Shown: one piece after another, positions 46,522-56,952 of the stretch
Numbering within the stretch: the first letter of the stretch is position 1
How the letters are laid out: the number at the start of each line of letters is the position of its first letter
NCBI GenBank assembly: GCA_036873755.1
Contig: JAVTVY010045423.1
Span: 1 to 64,000, forward strand
From: Hanleya hanleyi
Taxonomy: Eukaryota; Mollusca; Polyplacophora; Lepidopleurida; Hanleyidae
DNA length: 64,000 nt
Direction: 5' to 3'
The notes under the pieces: model-generated
Database searches by the model: none
The model's input: only the letters and a program-made list of their open reading frames with translations
Told to the model about the DNA's origin: nothing
Position numbers and translations under genes: made by a program

Positions 46522-47114
46522 TGGTCCTTTTTAATTAATCATCTACTTTGGAGCTTGTCAAATATCAGTAGTTAACTCTGCTTCAATTTTCTATTTTGCA
46601 GCATGTTTAATGAACTGAAAATCTACACAATCATAATACATCACGTTTGAAATGACTGTAATTCTCCATTACTGTTGTTCCATATTCCGGGTCTCAGTTA
46701 CATATGTAGACGTCGTGATGTACTGGCGTTCACTGTCACAAAGGTCAATAACGTCGTGTACGATCATAGAGGTGTGTGTGGTTTATCATTCAGCAATTTC
46801 ACTGAGCATGGGATATAAGCGACAGACCCATGGTCCGCCTAATATTTTATATGGCATCAGTGACTTTGTCAACTCGAACATGAATACATTATGACGTCTC
46901 CCTATGTAGTTGATCCCTGGTATATGAAACAACAGTACTTGGGAGTTTAATATTGAGAGGATTACAAAGTTATTTCAAGCGTGATTTTTTTATTAATATC
47001 ACGAAGTAATTGTTCTTCTTTGTTATACAACCTGCAAAAAACGTAACTTAAGCAGTTAACTATTGATTTAAGACAAGCTCCAAAGTAGCCTGGGCGGTTA
47101 ATTTGAAATGGACC
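46522..47114. mobile_element. Family-A inverted-repeat element, copy 2 (diverged)
   Basis: Starts TTTTTAATTAATCATCTACT and ends CAAAGTAGCC...TTAATTTGAAATGGACC. Central landmarks (GTCATAGAGGTGTGTG, CATTCAGCAATTTCACTGAG, ATTATGACGTCTCCC) match the copies at 35225 and 56953, with more substitutions. Its right end abuts the large palindrome. Confidence 0.8.
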
Positions 47115-47220
47115 TTCACTGTCAGAAAGAGAGGGTCAATATTTTTGGGTATAGACGTGATGGACCCAGACATTTTGGATCAAATTCCATTTTTATCCAA
47201 AATATTTGGGGTGAAGGGGC

Positions 47221-47352
47221 AGTAGTATATAAAGGGAAAATTGGGTATTATTTATGCAAATGAGATGACGTCATCGATGACGTCACAGAGCTCTCGTCCA
47301 ATCAGAAGCGAGCATTTCAAATCCGTCACAGAGCTCTCGTCCAATCAGAAGC
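47221..47352 (-). promoter_or_regulatory. CCAAT/CRE/octamer/TATA block, left arm
   Basis: TATATAAAGG at 47227, ATGCAAAT octamer near 47256, the perfect 20-bp palindrome TGACGTCATCGATGACGTCA (two CREs, about 47266-47285) and two CCAATCAG boxes (47299, 47341). Mirrored in the right arm at about 52125-52246. The order CCAAT, CRE, octamer, TATA runs outward, although the TATA box itself reads better inward. Confidence 0.55.
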
Positions 47353-47534
47353 CGTAAAATCTTCGGCAATCTCCGGTAATGTTCGGTCATCTCCGGCAAT
47401 GTCCGGCCCTCTCCGGGACAATAGATAGCCTTTATCTGCCATTCCGAAGCATCAATGGCCTGTACAGGGTCTCCGACAATACCGCCATCTATTTGCCCAT
47501 GTTAAATGGCAAGTGGGGAACCCTCGGTTTCACC

Positions 47535-47625
47535 ACACAATGAAAGGGTCCTACTGGAAATTGAACCCGGGTCGCTTTATCAAGAGGCAGACACGTTATC
47601 CATTAGGCTACGAGTCATATGATAC
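47535..47625 (-). other. tRNA-like segment with A and B boxes, left arm
   Basis: Reverse complement of the right-arm segment at 51884-51955. A-box TAGCCTAATGG and B-box GGGTTCAATTTCC at normal spacing. See that entry for why it is not a working tRNA. Confidence 0.6.
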
Positions 47626-47699
47626 AAACCAAGATTGAAAATAGCATATATATGTCTACTACCAATGTTAATGTATACGGGGAATACCTAAATAGACGT

Positions 47700-48985
47700 T
47701 TTGTGACCTAGGGGGGTCCCTAGTGGACCGATTGGGTCGAGTGAGGTATCAAAGTGAAGCATTCGTGAAGGGGCATCTGACGGGCTGGGTGTGGGATTGA
47801 AATATCGGCATTCTACGCATGCGCGGTGGCCAAAGGGTATGAAAATGGACGTTTTGGGGTCTAGGGGAGCCCCTAGTGCACCGATTGGGTTGAGTGAGGT
47901 ATCATTGTGAAGCATGCGTAAGGGAGCATCCGACGGGCTGGATCTGACTTGAAACTGACGTCATTCTGCGCATGCGCAGTAGACAAAGGGTATGGATATA
48001 GACGTTTTGGGGCCTAGAGGGGTCCCTAGAGGGCCAATTGCATCAAGTGAGGTATCATTGTAAAGCATACGCGAGGGAGCATCCAGCGGAATGGGTGAAA
48101 CGTGAAAGTGACGTCATTCTGCGCATGCGCAGTAGACAAGGTGTATGGAAATAGGGTTTTTGGGGTCTAGATGGGCCACTATTGGGCGGATTGCATCGAG
48201 TGAGGTATCATTGTAAAGCATACGTGAGAGAGCATCCAGCAAAATGGCTGAAACGTGGAAGTGACGTCATTCTGCGCCTGCGCAGTAGACAAAGACTATG
48301 CAAATAGACGTTTTATGGCCGAGAGGGGCCACTATTCGTCCGATTGGGTCGAGTGAGGTATCATTGTAAAGCATACGTGAGGGAGCATCCGAAGTAAGGG
48401 GTGAGACGTGGAACCGACGTCAATCTGCGCATGCGCAGTGGGAAAAGCGTATGGAGATAGACGTTTTGGGGTCTAGGTGGACCACTAATGGTCCGATGGA
48501 ATCGAGTGAGGTGTCAATGTAATGCATACATGGAGGAGCATGCGCCTGGACTAGTGTGTTGTTGGTTTTCAACGTTCTGCGCATGCGCAGACAGGGAATT
48601 GTGGGAAAATGGTATGGAAATAGACGTTTTGGGGTCTAGGCGGACCACCAGTGGTCCGATTGCATCAAGTGAGGTATCATTGTAAAGCATATACAAGGGA
48701 GCATCCGAGGTAAGGGGTGAGATGTGGAAATGACGTCATGCTGTGCATGCGCAGTAGAGAAAGGATATGGATATAGCCGTTTTGGGCCGAGAGGGGCCAC
48801 TATTGGGCCGATTGGGTCGAGTGAGGTATCATTGTAAAGCATACGCGAGGGAGCATCAGATGGTATGGCCGAAACGTAAAACTAACGTTATTCTGCGCAT
48901 GCGCAGTAGACAAAGTGTATGGGCATAGACGTTTTGGGATCTAGGGCAGCCCCTAATGGGCCGATGGAGTTGCATGAGGTATCAA
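47700..48985 (-). repeat. Left array: eight ~152-bp units with CRE and GCGCATGCGC sites
   Basis: Unit cores at about 47817, 47968, 48122, 48272, 48426, 48578, 48745 and 48895. Each unit carries (C/T)GCGCATGCGCAG (an NRF1-type palindrome), in most units directly preceded by TGACGTCA(T) (CRE/ATF type), then a TATGGAAATAGACGTTTTGGGG phrase and GAGTGAGGTATCATTGTAAAG. The open frames seen here are shadows of these units. Confidence 0.88.
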
Positions 48986-49119
48986 AGTGAAGCCTATGTG
49001 AAGGGGCATCCAGTCATGGGTGGGTGCATGTAAAATTAGGATTTTGTTCGAAAATATAAAAAGCGGAACACGGACTGTACCCCTAAAATAGGGAAAACCA
49101 CCTATCAACCGTATCCCAA

Positions 49120-49205
49120 TCTTGGAGCTCCAAGAGCTCCGGAGCTCCGAATTCCAAGAGCTCCGGAGCTCCGAGCTCCAAGAGCTCCGAAGCTCCGAGT
49201 TCTCT
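49120..49205. repeat. GAGCTCC minisatellite
   Basis: CCAAGAGCTCCGGAGCTCCGA-type units (about 24 bp) repeated three times in the loop of the palindrome. They are internally palindromic, and are followed by an AACGCC-rich stretch to 49350. Confidence 0.75.
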
Positions 49206-49670
49206 TGTAGCAACGCCCGCCAACGCCAAGCTCAACGCTTCAACGCCCTGGTGAATGAGCCCAAAAGCTCTGATTTTTCTAGACACTAACTCATTGGAAA
49301 CGCAGTGACGTCCGTCAACGTTCGTCGGTACGCCCTAACATAACGCCTTGACGCCATGATGTAGATGGAAGAGAGAACAACAACAACAAAGAAGAGAGAA
49401 CAACAACAAGTTTTTTCATGTAGTTTATTTTCCCCTCCACCTACGTGTGTAGTCCGTGATAAGTACTATTCTGATTGGTTAGTCCAAAAAGAGAGTAACA
49501 ACAACAACAAAGATTACAGGTCAATCCTTTTATTAGCCCCTCCATCACAGCACATCCACGCTGGGGGAATCGCTATGGGTGTGTTTGCAATTCACTTATG
49601 CTATTGTCCGTGTATTCAGAAGTTCACTGTGCTGATCTCAGACTGCTCTTGTCCAATCAGAAGCCGACCC

Positions 49671-50261
49671 TCAGAATAAGTATAGGTCATGTTGAAGGAT
49701 GGAACACAAACTGTGGACGTCTTTCGGATTGATGGGGATCAACTGACTGTGGAGTCTGAAGACGCGACTGCAATGCTGGCATTCGTGCCTGGGTGCCTTA
49801 TGTACCGACCGTTGATGTCGCCGTAAATTATCCTTACGATTAAAGGACTTCCTGTAGATCGAACACGTATACTCGCCAACAGCACCTTGAAAAGTAGACT
49901 CATGGATGGGGTCAAACATCACGGGTTCCTCAACCCTCAGGCGTGCATGTCCATGGATTACACGTTGGTGAGATCTCAACTGGCTGTGTAGTCTGAAGCG
50001 GTGTCCACAATCCCCACATTGATGCCTGGATGTCTCATGGAGACACCGTTCATGGCGGTGTAAACTATCCAGGCGATTGAATGTATCCCCACAGGTCTCG
50101 CAGGTATACTGGGCAGTAGCGTCGTGGATGCTAGACTCATGGCGTTGTAAGTCGTGCAAGCGTGTAAATGACTTTGAGCAAGTGGTACACGTGAACATCG
50201 GGTCGTAAGTGGTTGAACGAATGTGTGCTGAAAGTGTCAGACCGCTTCCCTTTGATAGCAA
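49671..50261 (-). CDS. C2H2 zinc-finger protein in the palindrome loop
   Basis: A 196-codon intronless frame. Three complete fingers: residues 23-46 (C25, C28, H41, H46), 52-75 (C54, C57, H70, H75) and 80-103 (C82, C85, H98, H103), with CTTCSKSFTRLHDLQRHE-type spacing. Two decayed fingers follow at about 127-153 (second Cys is Tyr: CSIYRKSF) and 157-183 (first His pair disturbed: SQLIPINPKDVH). It stops soon after. Such fingers bind DNA or RNA. Position in the loop between arms packed with regulatory sites suggests an element-encoded protein or a captured host fragment, which is inference. The ATG at 50261 is the first in frame. Whether it is expressed cannot be told. Confidence 0.72.
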   Translation of the reverse strand: MLSKGSGLTLSAHIRSTTYDPMFTCTTCSKSFTRLHDLQRHESSIHDATAQYTCETCGDTFNRLDSLHRHERCLHETSRHQCGDCGHRFRLHSQLRSHQRVIHGHARLRVEEPVMFDPIHESTFQGAVGEYTCSIYRKSFNRKDNLRRHQRSVHKAPRHECQHCSRVFRLHSQLIPINPKDVHSLCSILQHDLYLF

Positions 50262-50539
50262 GCTAGCTGTTGATCTATTTTTAGAACACTCAGTTCAACT
50301 ACTCCCAAGTCGAGGACCGAGAGCATATGACCTCTGTGAGGTCACTTCCGCTTCCGATCCCGTGACCGGAACTGACATTTGACCCCTGCGCGCAATTTAC
50401 CACTGGGCACACGTACCTGGTGCACCCTGTACCCCTGGTGCAGTCTGTGTTCCGCTTTTTATATTTTCGAACAAAATCCTAATTTTACATGCACCCACCC
50501 ATGACTGGATGCCCCTTCACATAGGCTTCACTTTGATAC

Positions 50540-51790
50540 CTCATACAACTCCATCGGCCCATTAGGGGCTCCCCTAGATCCCAAAACGTCTATGCCCATA
50601 CACTTTGTCTACTGCGCATGCGCAGAATGACGTCAGTTTTACGTTTCAGCCATACCATCTGATGCTCCCTCGCGCATGCTTTACAATGATACCTCACTCG
50701 ACCAAATCGGCCCAATAGTGGCCCCTCTCGGCCCAAAACGGCTATATCCATATCCTTTCTCTACTGCGCATGCGCAGCATGACGTCAGCTCCACGTCACA
50801 CCCCTTACCTCGGATGCTCCCTCGTATATGCTTTACAATGATACCTCACTTGATGCAATCGGACCACTGGTGGTCCGCCTAGACCCCAAAACGTCTATTT
50901 CCATACCATTTTCCCACAATTCCCTGTCTGCGCATGCGCAGAACGTTGAAAACAAACAACACACTAGTCCAGGCGCATGCTCCTCCATGTATGCATTACA
51001 TTGATACCTCACTCGATTCCACCTAGACCCCAAAACGTCTATCTTCACACGCTTTTCCCACTGCGCATGCGCAGATTGACGTCGGTTCCACGTCTCACCC
51101 CTTACTTCGGATGCTCCCTCACGTATGCTTTACAATGATACCTCACTCGACCCAATCGGACGAATAGTGGCCCCTCTCGGCCATAAAACGTCTATTTGCA
51201 GTCTTTGTCTACTGCGCAGGCGCAGAATGACGTCACTTCCACGTTTCAGCCATTTTACTGGATGCTCTCTCACGTATGCTTTACAATGATACCTCACTCG
51301 ATGCAATCCGCCCAATAGTGGCCCATCTAGACCCCAAAAACCCTATTTCCATACCCTTTGTCTACTGCGCATGCGCAGAATGACGTCACTTTCACGTTTC
51401 ACCCATTCCGCTGGATGCTCCCTCGCGTATGCTTTACAATGATACCTCACTTGATGCAATTGGCCCTCTAGGGACCCCTCTAGGCCCCAAAACGTCTATA
51501 TCCATACCCTTTGTCTACTGCGCATGCGCAGAATGACGTCAGTTTCAAGTCAGATCCAGCCCGTCGGATGCTCCCTTACGCATGCTTCACAATGATACCT
51601 CACTCAATCCAATCGGTGCAGTAGGGGCTCCCCTAGACCACAAAACGTCTATTTCCATACCCTTTGGCCACCGCGCATGCGTAGAATACCGATATTTCAA
51701 CCCCACACCCAGCCCATCAGATGCCCCTTCACGAATGCTTCACTTTGATACCTCACTCGACCCCATCGGTCCACTAGGGATCCCCCACCC
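50540..51790 (+). repeat. Right array: eight ~152-bp units (mirror of the left)
   Basis: Unit cores at about 50610, 50763, 50930, 51061, 51210, 51364, 51517 and 51673. Unit order mirrors the left arm, and one spacing is short (~131 bp), from a small deletion near 51022. TGACGTCA follows GCGCATGCGCAGAA in most units. Confidence 0.88.
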
Positions 51791-51883
51791 CAGGTCACAA
51801 AACGTCTATTTAGGTATTCCCCGTATACATTAATATTGGTAGTAGACATATATATGCTATTTTCAACCTTGGTTTGTATCATA

Positions 51884-51955
51884 TGACTCGTAGCCTAATG
51901 GATAACGTGTCTGCCTCTTGATAAAGCGACCCGGGTTCAATTCCCAGTAGGACCC
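51884..51955 (+). other. tRNA-like segment with A and B boxes, right arm
   Basis: A-box TAGCCTAATGG (51891-51901) and B-box GGGTTCAATTCCC (51933-51945) are near consensus and spaced as in a tRNA. It resembles tRNA-Arg in the D-arm and anticodon region (GTCTGCCTCTTGAT). The acceptor ends (TGACTCG and TAGGACC) do not pair, the D stem is broken and the T stem has one mismatch. So this is a tRNA-derived, SINE-like or internal pol III promoter segment, not a working tRNA gene. Confidence 0.6.
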
Positions 51956-52124
51956 TTTCATTGTATGGTGAAACCGAGGGTTCCCCACTTGCCATTTAAC
52001 ATGGGCAAATAGATGGCGGTGTTGTCGGAAGGGCAGATAAAGGCTATCGTCCCGGAAAGGGCCGGACATTGCCGGAGATGACCGAACATTACCGGAGATT
52101 GCCGAAGATTTGACGGCTTCTGAT

Positions 52125-52246
52125 TGGACGAGAGCTCTGTGACGGATTTGAAATACTCGCTTCTGATTGGCGATAGCTATGTGACGTCATCGATGACGTC
52201 ATCTCATTTGCATAAATAATACTCAATTTGCCCTTTATATACTACT
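52125..52246 (+). promoter_or_regulatory. CCAAT/CRE/octamer/TATA block, right arm
   Basis: From inside outward: TTCTGATTGG twice, TGACGTCATCGATGACGTCA, ATTTGCAT, CTTTATATAC, then ACTACT. Mirror of 47221-47352. If active, it would drive transcription out of the element into flanking DNA. Confidence 0.5.
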
Positions 52247-52459
52247 AGGGACTCGAAAGTTTCGATATAAATCGAATTTTACTCATTTTTTTAGTCCGTC
52301 ACGTCTATACACAAAACCATTGGGTCAGATTGACTCAATCTTTCCGACAGTGTACTTCAGCACCAGTTAGCTTCATAAAGGTAGTATCTGCACCGCAATA
52401 TCGTTATTCTACAATGGAGAAGAATTTGTTATACATATAATCACGTCTCGGGTTATCAC

Positions 52460-54163
52460 GGCAATATCTCCTCTCTCCTCCCGCCTCCCATAGGGGTAAA
52501 TTCTCAATATCACGGTGCCGACAAAAAAATTCCATATGGCGGAAAACAATGCCGCAAGATATGAGGTCATGTTGAGGGAGTAGATTCATTTATATGTCGG
52601 AAATTGGGTGTTTCATGGAATCTGACTGTTGGTTCGACGTTCATTGCCCCCGTTACCAACAATCAACAATATAAATAGCTAGGTACCGGTAGGTAGAATA
52701 TATGGTACCAAGTACACTAAATTATACCAACAATAGCTCACTGTAAATATGGAATTTGTGCGTCATGATTGCGGAATAGTATGGGAACCCAGAGCTAGCA
52801 AGAAGGGGTGTGACTAAAAAGCGTCCGGTAGAGTCCGGAAGCGCCCGGTAGCGCCCGGTACATCGTCCGGAACTTTTTACACCGCCCAGTACTCCATACA
52901 GTACTCCTTTTGTGTCCCATACAAAATTGTGTATGTCCCATGTAAATATCGACTGGTATTTGCCGTTTTCTGACGTGCGCGCGTTTAGTCGCATGCACGC
53001 CCCACGTTCTGGTCTGGAATCATCCCTCCCATTTAGAACATCTAAAAATGTATAGAACATCTAAAAAGTATTGGATGGTGAAAAACGTATCGTAAAGAAA
53101 AAATATCAAATTTACTGTACCGGGCGGTGAATGAAGTACCGGACGATATAAGCAAAAAAAATGATTCGGAGAATACTGGCAGATCTAAGCTCAAATTTGC
53201 AGGAAAAGATAAATGAAGTCTGTTAATAATCATCTAGAAAGCGGTGCCAAATAACTGACAACAATCAGTAGTGCCGAGGAAACCGACCAGGCAAAATGGG
53301 CGGGATTATTCCAGACCAGAAGGTCATGCGATTAAACGCGCTCAAGTCAGAAAACGGCAAATATCAGTCGATATTTAAATGGGACATACACGATTGTGTA
53401 TGGGACACAAAAGGAGTATTGTAGGGTGTACCGGGCGGTATAAGAAGTACCGGGTGGTGTACCGGGCGCTACCGGACGCTTTATCAATACAATAAGGGGA
53501 AAGCTGGCAGATTTAAGCTCAAATTTACAAGAAAAGATAAATGAAAAGTCTGTTAATGAATATCTGGAAAGCGGTGCCAAAAAAATCACATGACAACAGT
53601 CAGTAGTACCGAGGCAGCCGACCAGAAAAATGGGCGGGATGATTCTAGACCAGAAGATGGAGCGTGCACGCGATTAAACGCGCGCACGTCAGAAAACGGC
53701 AAATACCAGTCGATATTTACATGGGACATAAACAAGTTTGTATGGGACACAAACGGAGTATCGGGCGGTGTACCGGGCGCTACCGTACGTTTCCGGACGC
53801 TACCGGACGCCTTTTAGTCACACCCCTTCTTGCTAGCTCTAGGTTTCCATACTATTCCACAACCATGACGCACAAATTCCATATTTACAGTGAGCGATTG
53901 TTGGTATAATCTAGTGTACTTGGTACCATATATTCTACTTACAGGTACCTAGCTATTTTTTTTGTTGATTGTTGGTAACGGGGGCAATGAACGTCGAACC
54001 AAAAGTCAGATTCCATGAAACACCCAATTTCCGACATATGAATGAATCTACTTGCTCAACATGACCTCATATCCTGCGGCATTATTTTCCGCCATATGGA
54101 ACTTTTGTCGGCACAGTGGCATCGAGAATTTACCCCTATGAGAGGCGGGGGAGAGAGGACAGA
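52460..54163. mobile_element. ~1.7-kb foldback element (second palindrome)
   Basis: Left arm about 52460-52960 and right arm about 53740-54163 are reverse complements: CTCTCTCC-CCCGCC, CATAGGGGTAAATTCTC, TTCCATATGGCGGAA, AACACCCAATTTCCGACAT in opposite orientation, GCTAGCAAGAAGGGGTGTGA. The centre (52960-53740) repeats twice a ~370-bp block with CAGAAAACGGCAAATA(C/T)CAG, TGGGACATA, ACCGGGCG and AAATTTGCAGGAAAAGATAA. (G/A)CCGGGCG(C/G)TACCGG motifs recur. No coding frame is credible. It begins only ~100 bp from the large palindrome. Confidence 0.82.
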
Positions 54164-54444
54164 CAGGGGGAGGAGGGGATTGGCAATTGGCAAGTGCTAC
54201 CGTCGTACAGGTTTCACTTTCGCATTGTGAGAGAAATGCTTTTTCGCCTTCTTAACAAAAGAGCAAACTTAAGGGTACGGCACTATGAACACACACGTGA
54301 TACACATTAGCCAATAGTAGGACTTGGCAGCGCTCGGCTGGCAGCGCTCGGCTGGCAATTCTCGGTCACAGAAGAATTTGTTTTCCTCGAGAGAGGGGAA
54401 AAAACTGGCAGTGCCGGGCGCTGCCACCTTATATATTTTTTTCC

Positions 54445-54720
54445 TTGTGATAACAAAATGAAATGAAAACAAAATCAAAATGAAATGAAAATGAAATTTA
54501 AAAAAAAATGAAATAATGTTTTTTTTTTAATTTACCGGTAAGTAAAAAATATATAACAAAATGAAATGAAAGTGAAATGAAAATGAAAACGAAATCAAAA
54601 TGAAACGAAAAGGAAACGAAAATAAAATTTGAAAAAAATAAATGAAAATGAAATAATATGGAAAATATATTTCAATTTAAATAAAAAAAATAGAAAGAAA
54701 AAAATAGAAAAAATGTTTAA
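54445..54720 (+). repeat. A-rich (AAAATGAAATG)n low-complexity tract
   Basis: Imperfect repeats of AAAATGAAATG and AAACGAAAA, with long A runs. No gene. Confidence 0.8.
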
Positions 54721-54835
54721 AAAGTTACATTTTTGGAATGGCAGCTGTCGGCCACAATGCAGGTTAAATCGACCCTGTCATTTTTAGGGCATGAACACTC
54801 AGCTGTACAAAGGTAATAGTTTTCGCATTGGTAAT

Positions 54836-56308
54836 CACTGGGTGAAATGTACTGGTTTCCAAAAATGCGGATTCTTGGCGGAAACAAGTTGGAAACTGTA
54901 ACACCCCATTTCCAGCCTGTTTCCGTGATGCGGAAACCAGTGGAAACAGGTGTTTTTGTTTCCGCCAAGAATCCGGTGCACGGAAACTGGACAGAAACCT
55001 GTTGTTAAGTTTCCGCCCAAATTACGCTTCACCGGAAACGGGTGGGAAACTGATGTTAGTTTCCGCTCTGTTTCCAATGCATCGGAAATGGAGCAGGAAA
55101 TGGACCGGAAACTGCTATCAAGTTTCTAGCCTGTTTCCGGTTGCGCAGAAACAGGTCGGAAACTGACATAGGTTTCCGCTAAGATTCCGGTGCACGGAGA
55201 CTGGACGGAAAGCTGTCCTTAAATTTCCGCCCAGATTACGCTTCAGCGGAAACGGGTGGGAAACTGATGTTAGTTTCCGCTCTGTTTCCAATGCATTGGA
55301 AATGGACTGAAAACTGGTGCTGGAGTTTCAGACCTGTTTCCGCTCGAGCAGAAACAGCTCGGAAACCAACGCGAGTTTCCCCCACGTTTCCAATCCAGCG
55401 GAAATAGACTGGAAACTGCTATTCAAGTTTCCAGCCGGTTTCCGCTTGAGCAGAAACAGATCAGAAACTGACCTAGGTTTCCGCCCAGATTCCGGTACAT
55501 GGAAACTGGACAAAAACTGATGTCAGTTTCCGCTCTGTTTCCAATGCAGCGGAAATGAACCGGAAACTGCTATTAAGTTTCTAGCCTGTTTCCGGTTGCG
55601 CAGAAACAGGTCGGAAACTGACATACGTTTCCGCTAAGAATCCGGTGCACGGAGACTGGACGGAAAGCTGTCCTTAAATTTACAACGAACAATATACCAA
55701 GAATTTCTACAAGAGTATCAGAGGAGCAGTTTTGAGCACACGTCAATTAAGGAACTAGAATCCTGGGTTCCGTTCAGTTTCCGCTTGGCATGCTCCATGG
55801 TTTCCGCCCAGTTTCTGTCTTGTTTCTGTCCAGTTTACAATTTGGAAACTTAGTCGGAAAGTAGGCGGAAACTGGTTGGAAACCTTTTAAGGACGGTCTG
55901 TTTCCAACCTGTTTCCGGTTATTTTCCGCACAGCTGTATTTGGATTTTTCATATTTCCAGCCAGTTTCCGCGCTGTTTCCAGTGCGGAAACCAGCAGAGT
56001 GTTACAGTTTCCAACCGGTTTCAATCCTGTTTCCGGCCCAGATTCCGCATAATTTCCGCTGCGGAATCTTGGCGGAAACAGCTTGGAAAGTGTAACACGT
56101 TCACTATTCCGCAGCTCCGGAAACCTGGGTTCCGCTCAGTTTCCGCTTGGGGTGCTCCATGGTTTCCGTGCAGTTTCCATCTTGTATCTGTCCAGTTTAC
56201 AATTTGGAAACTATGCGGAAACTGAGCGGAAACTGGATGGAATCCGGTTGTTTCCACCCAGTTTCCGCCCTGTTTCCGAATTCGGAAACTGGCACATTTC
56301 ACCCAGTG
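54836..56308. mobile_element. GTTTCC/GGAAAC array element bounded by CACTGGGTGAAATG
   Basis: CACTGGGTGAAATGT at 54836 and its complement ending CCCAGTG at 56308 bound ~1.47 kb that is almost entirely a degenerate array of GTTTCCGC, CCTGTTTCC and CGGAAACTG motifs in both orientations, with internal unit repeats (for example GATTCCGGTGCACGGA at 54970, 55187 and 55640). It is flanked by a 17-bp direct repeat AATAGTTTTCGCATTGG at 54815-54831 and 56309-56325. The right copy abuts the terminus; the left is separated by TAAT. Not coding. Confidence 0.75.
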
Positions 56309-56325
56309 AATAGTTTTCGCATTGG

Positions 56326-56952
56326 GACCGTCATTGAATTCTCATAGGCGGGTGAGCACAGTTTGAGGCTGCATAGTCGTTCAAATCGTTCAGATTGACC
56401 TCAAATAAATTGACAAATATTGTCAGATATTTTTTACTGTGGGTTAGTTCATGCTAATTGTTATCTGGTAACTTCTATGTCTTTACCACACAGTCACAAC
56501 ATTTTAACCTCTCTTGACGTGAGGCTTTATCCGATCTACCTAAAAATATCGTCCATAATCGTTTTGGATTAACAACATTGTCAGCAGACAGTATTGTGGT
56601 CTTGTATTTAAATATATTTAAAGAATGATGAACGGCGGAGTTTAAACGACGAGTGTGCAAAATTATTATTCTGCATAATAAGTATCCTTGAAGTATTTAA
56701 TTGCGCAGGAATATTTGACGTGAGAGTAGATTTTGCAGGTGTAAACATTTTTGCCAATCTGAAAAGTATGTTCCATTTGATAGAGTTGTTGGCAAGTAAA
56801 CAAAATTCAGCCTGCTACCTTCATCCAAGCTGGGCCCAGACCTTCCAGGTCGCTAGAGCGTATGGCGTTTTTATCCAGTAACCCTGGCATAGAGTGTACT
56901 CACAGTAGATTGACTGGACGACGTTTCAGAAATTTTGCCGTTTTCCTACTAA
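56326..56952. other. No gene seen
   Basis: AT-rich sequence between two inverted-repeat elements. The minus frame 56660-56475 has no recognised motif. Confidence 0.4.

Larger units (their letters stand above)
47115..52355. mobile_element. ~5.2-kb palindromic (foldback-type) element with zinc-finger loop
   Basis: Two long inverted arms: about 47221-49078 and 50440-52246 align closely, with weaker outer extensions to CACTGTC at 47117 and GACAGTG at 52352. Each arm, from outside in: CCAAT/CRE/octamer block, tRNA-like segment, then eight ~152-bp units. The 1.36-kb loop (49079-50439) has a GAGCTCC minisatellite and a C2H2 zinc-finger ORF. Long arms made of tandem units resemble FB/TU foldback transposons, which is an architectural analogy only. 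At the inner ends (AGTAGT...ACTACT) the flanks AGGGGC and AGGGAC match 5 of 6, but outer similarity continues, so the true terminus is unsettled. Confidence 0.88.

Noticed and set aside
47700..51790. Regular ~152-bp units as a CRISPR-like array
   Set aside because: The units are continuous tandem repeats without unique spacers, in a eukaryotic palindrome.
51884..51955. Functional tRNA gene
   Set aside because: A and B boxes are good, but the acceptor stem cannot pair and the D stem is broken.
47215..52252. 6-bp TSD (AGGGGC/AGGGAC) for the large palindrome
   Set aside because: Only five of six match, and weaker inverted similarity continues ~100 bp further out, so this is probably not the terminus.
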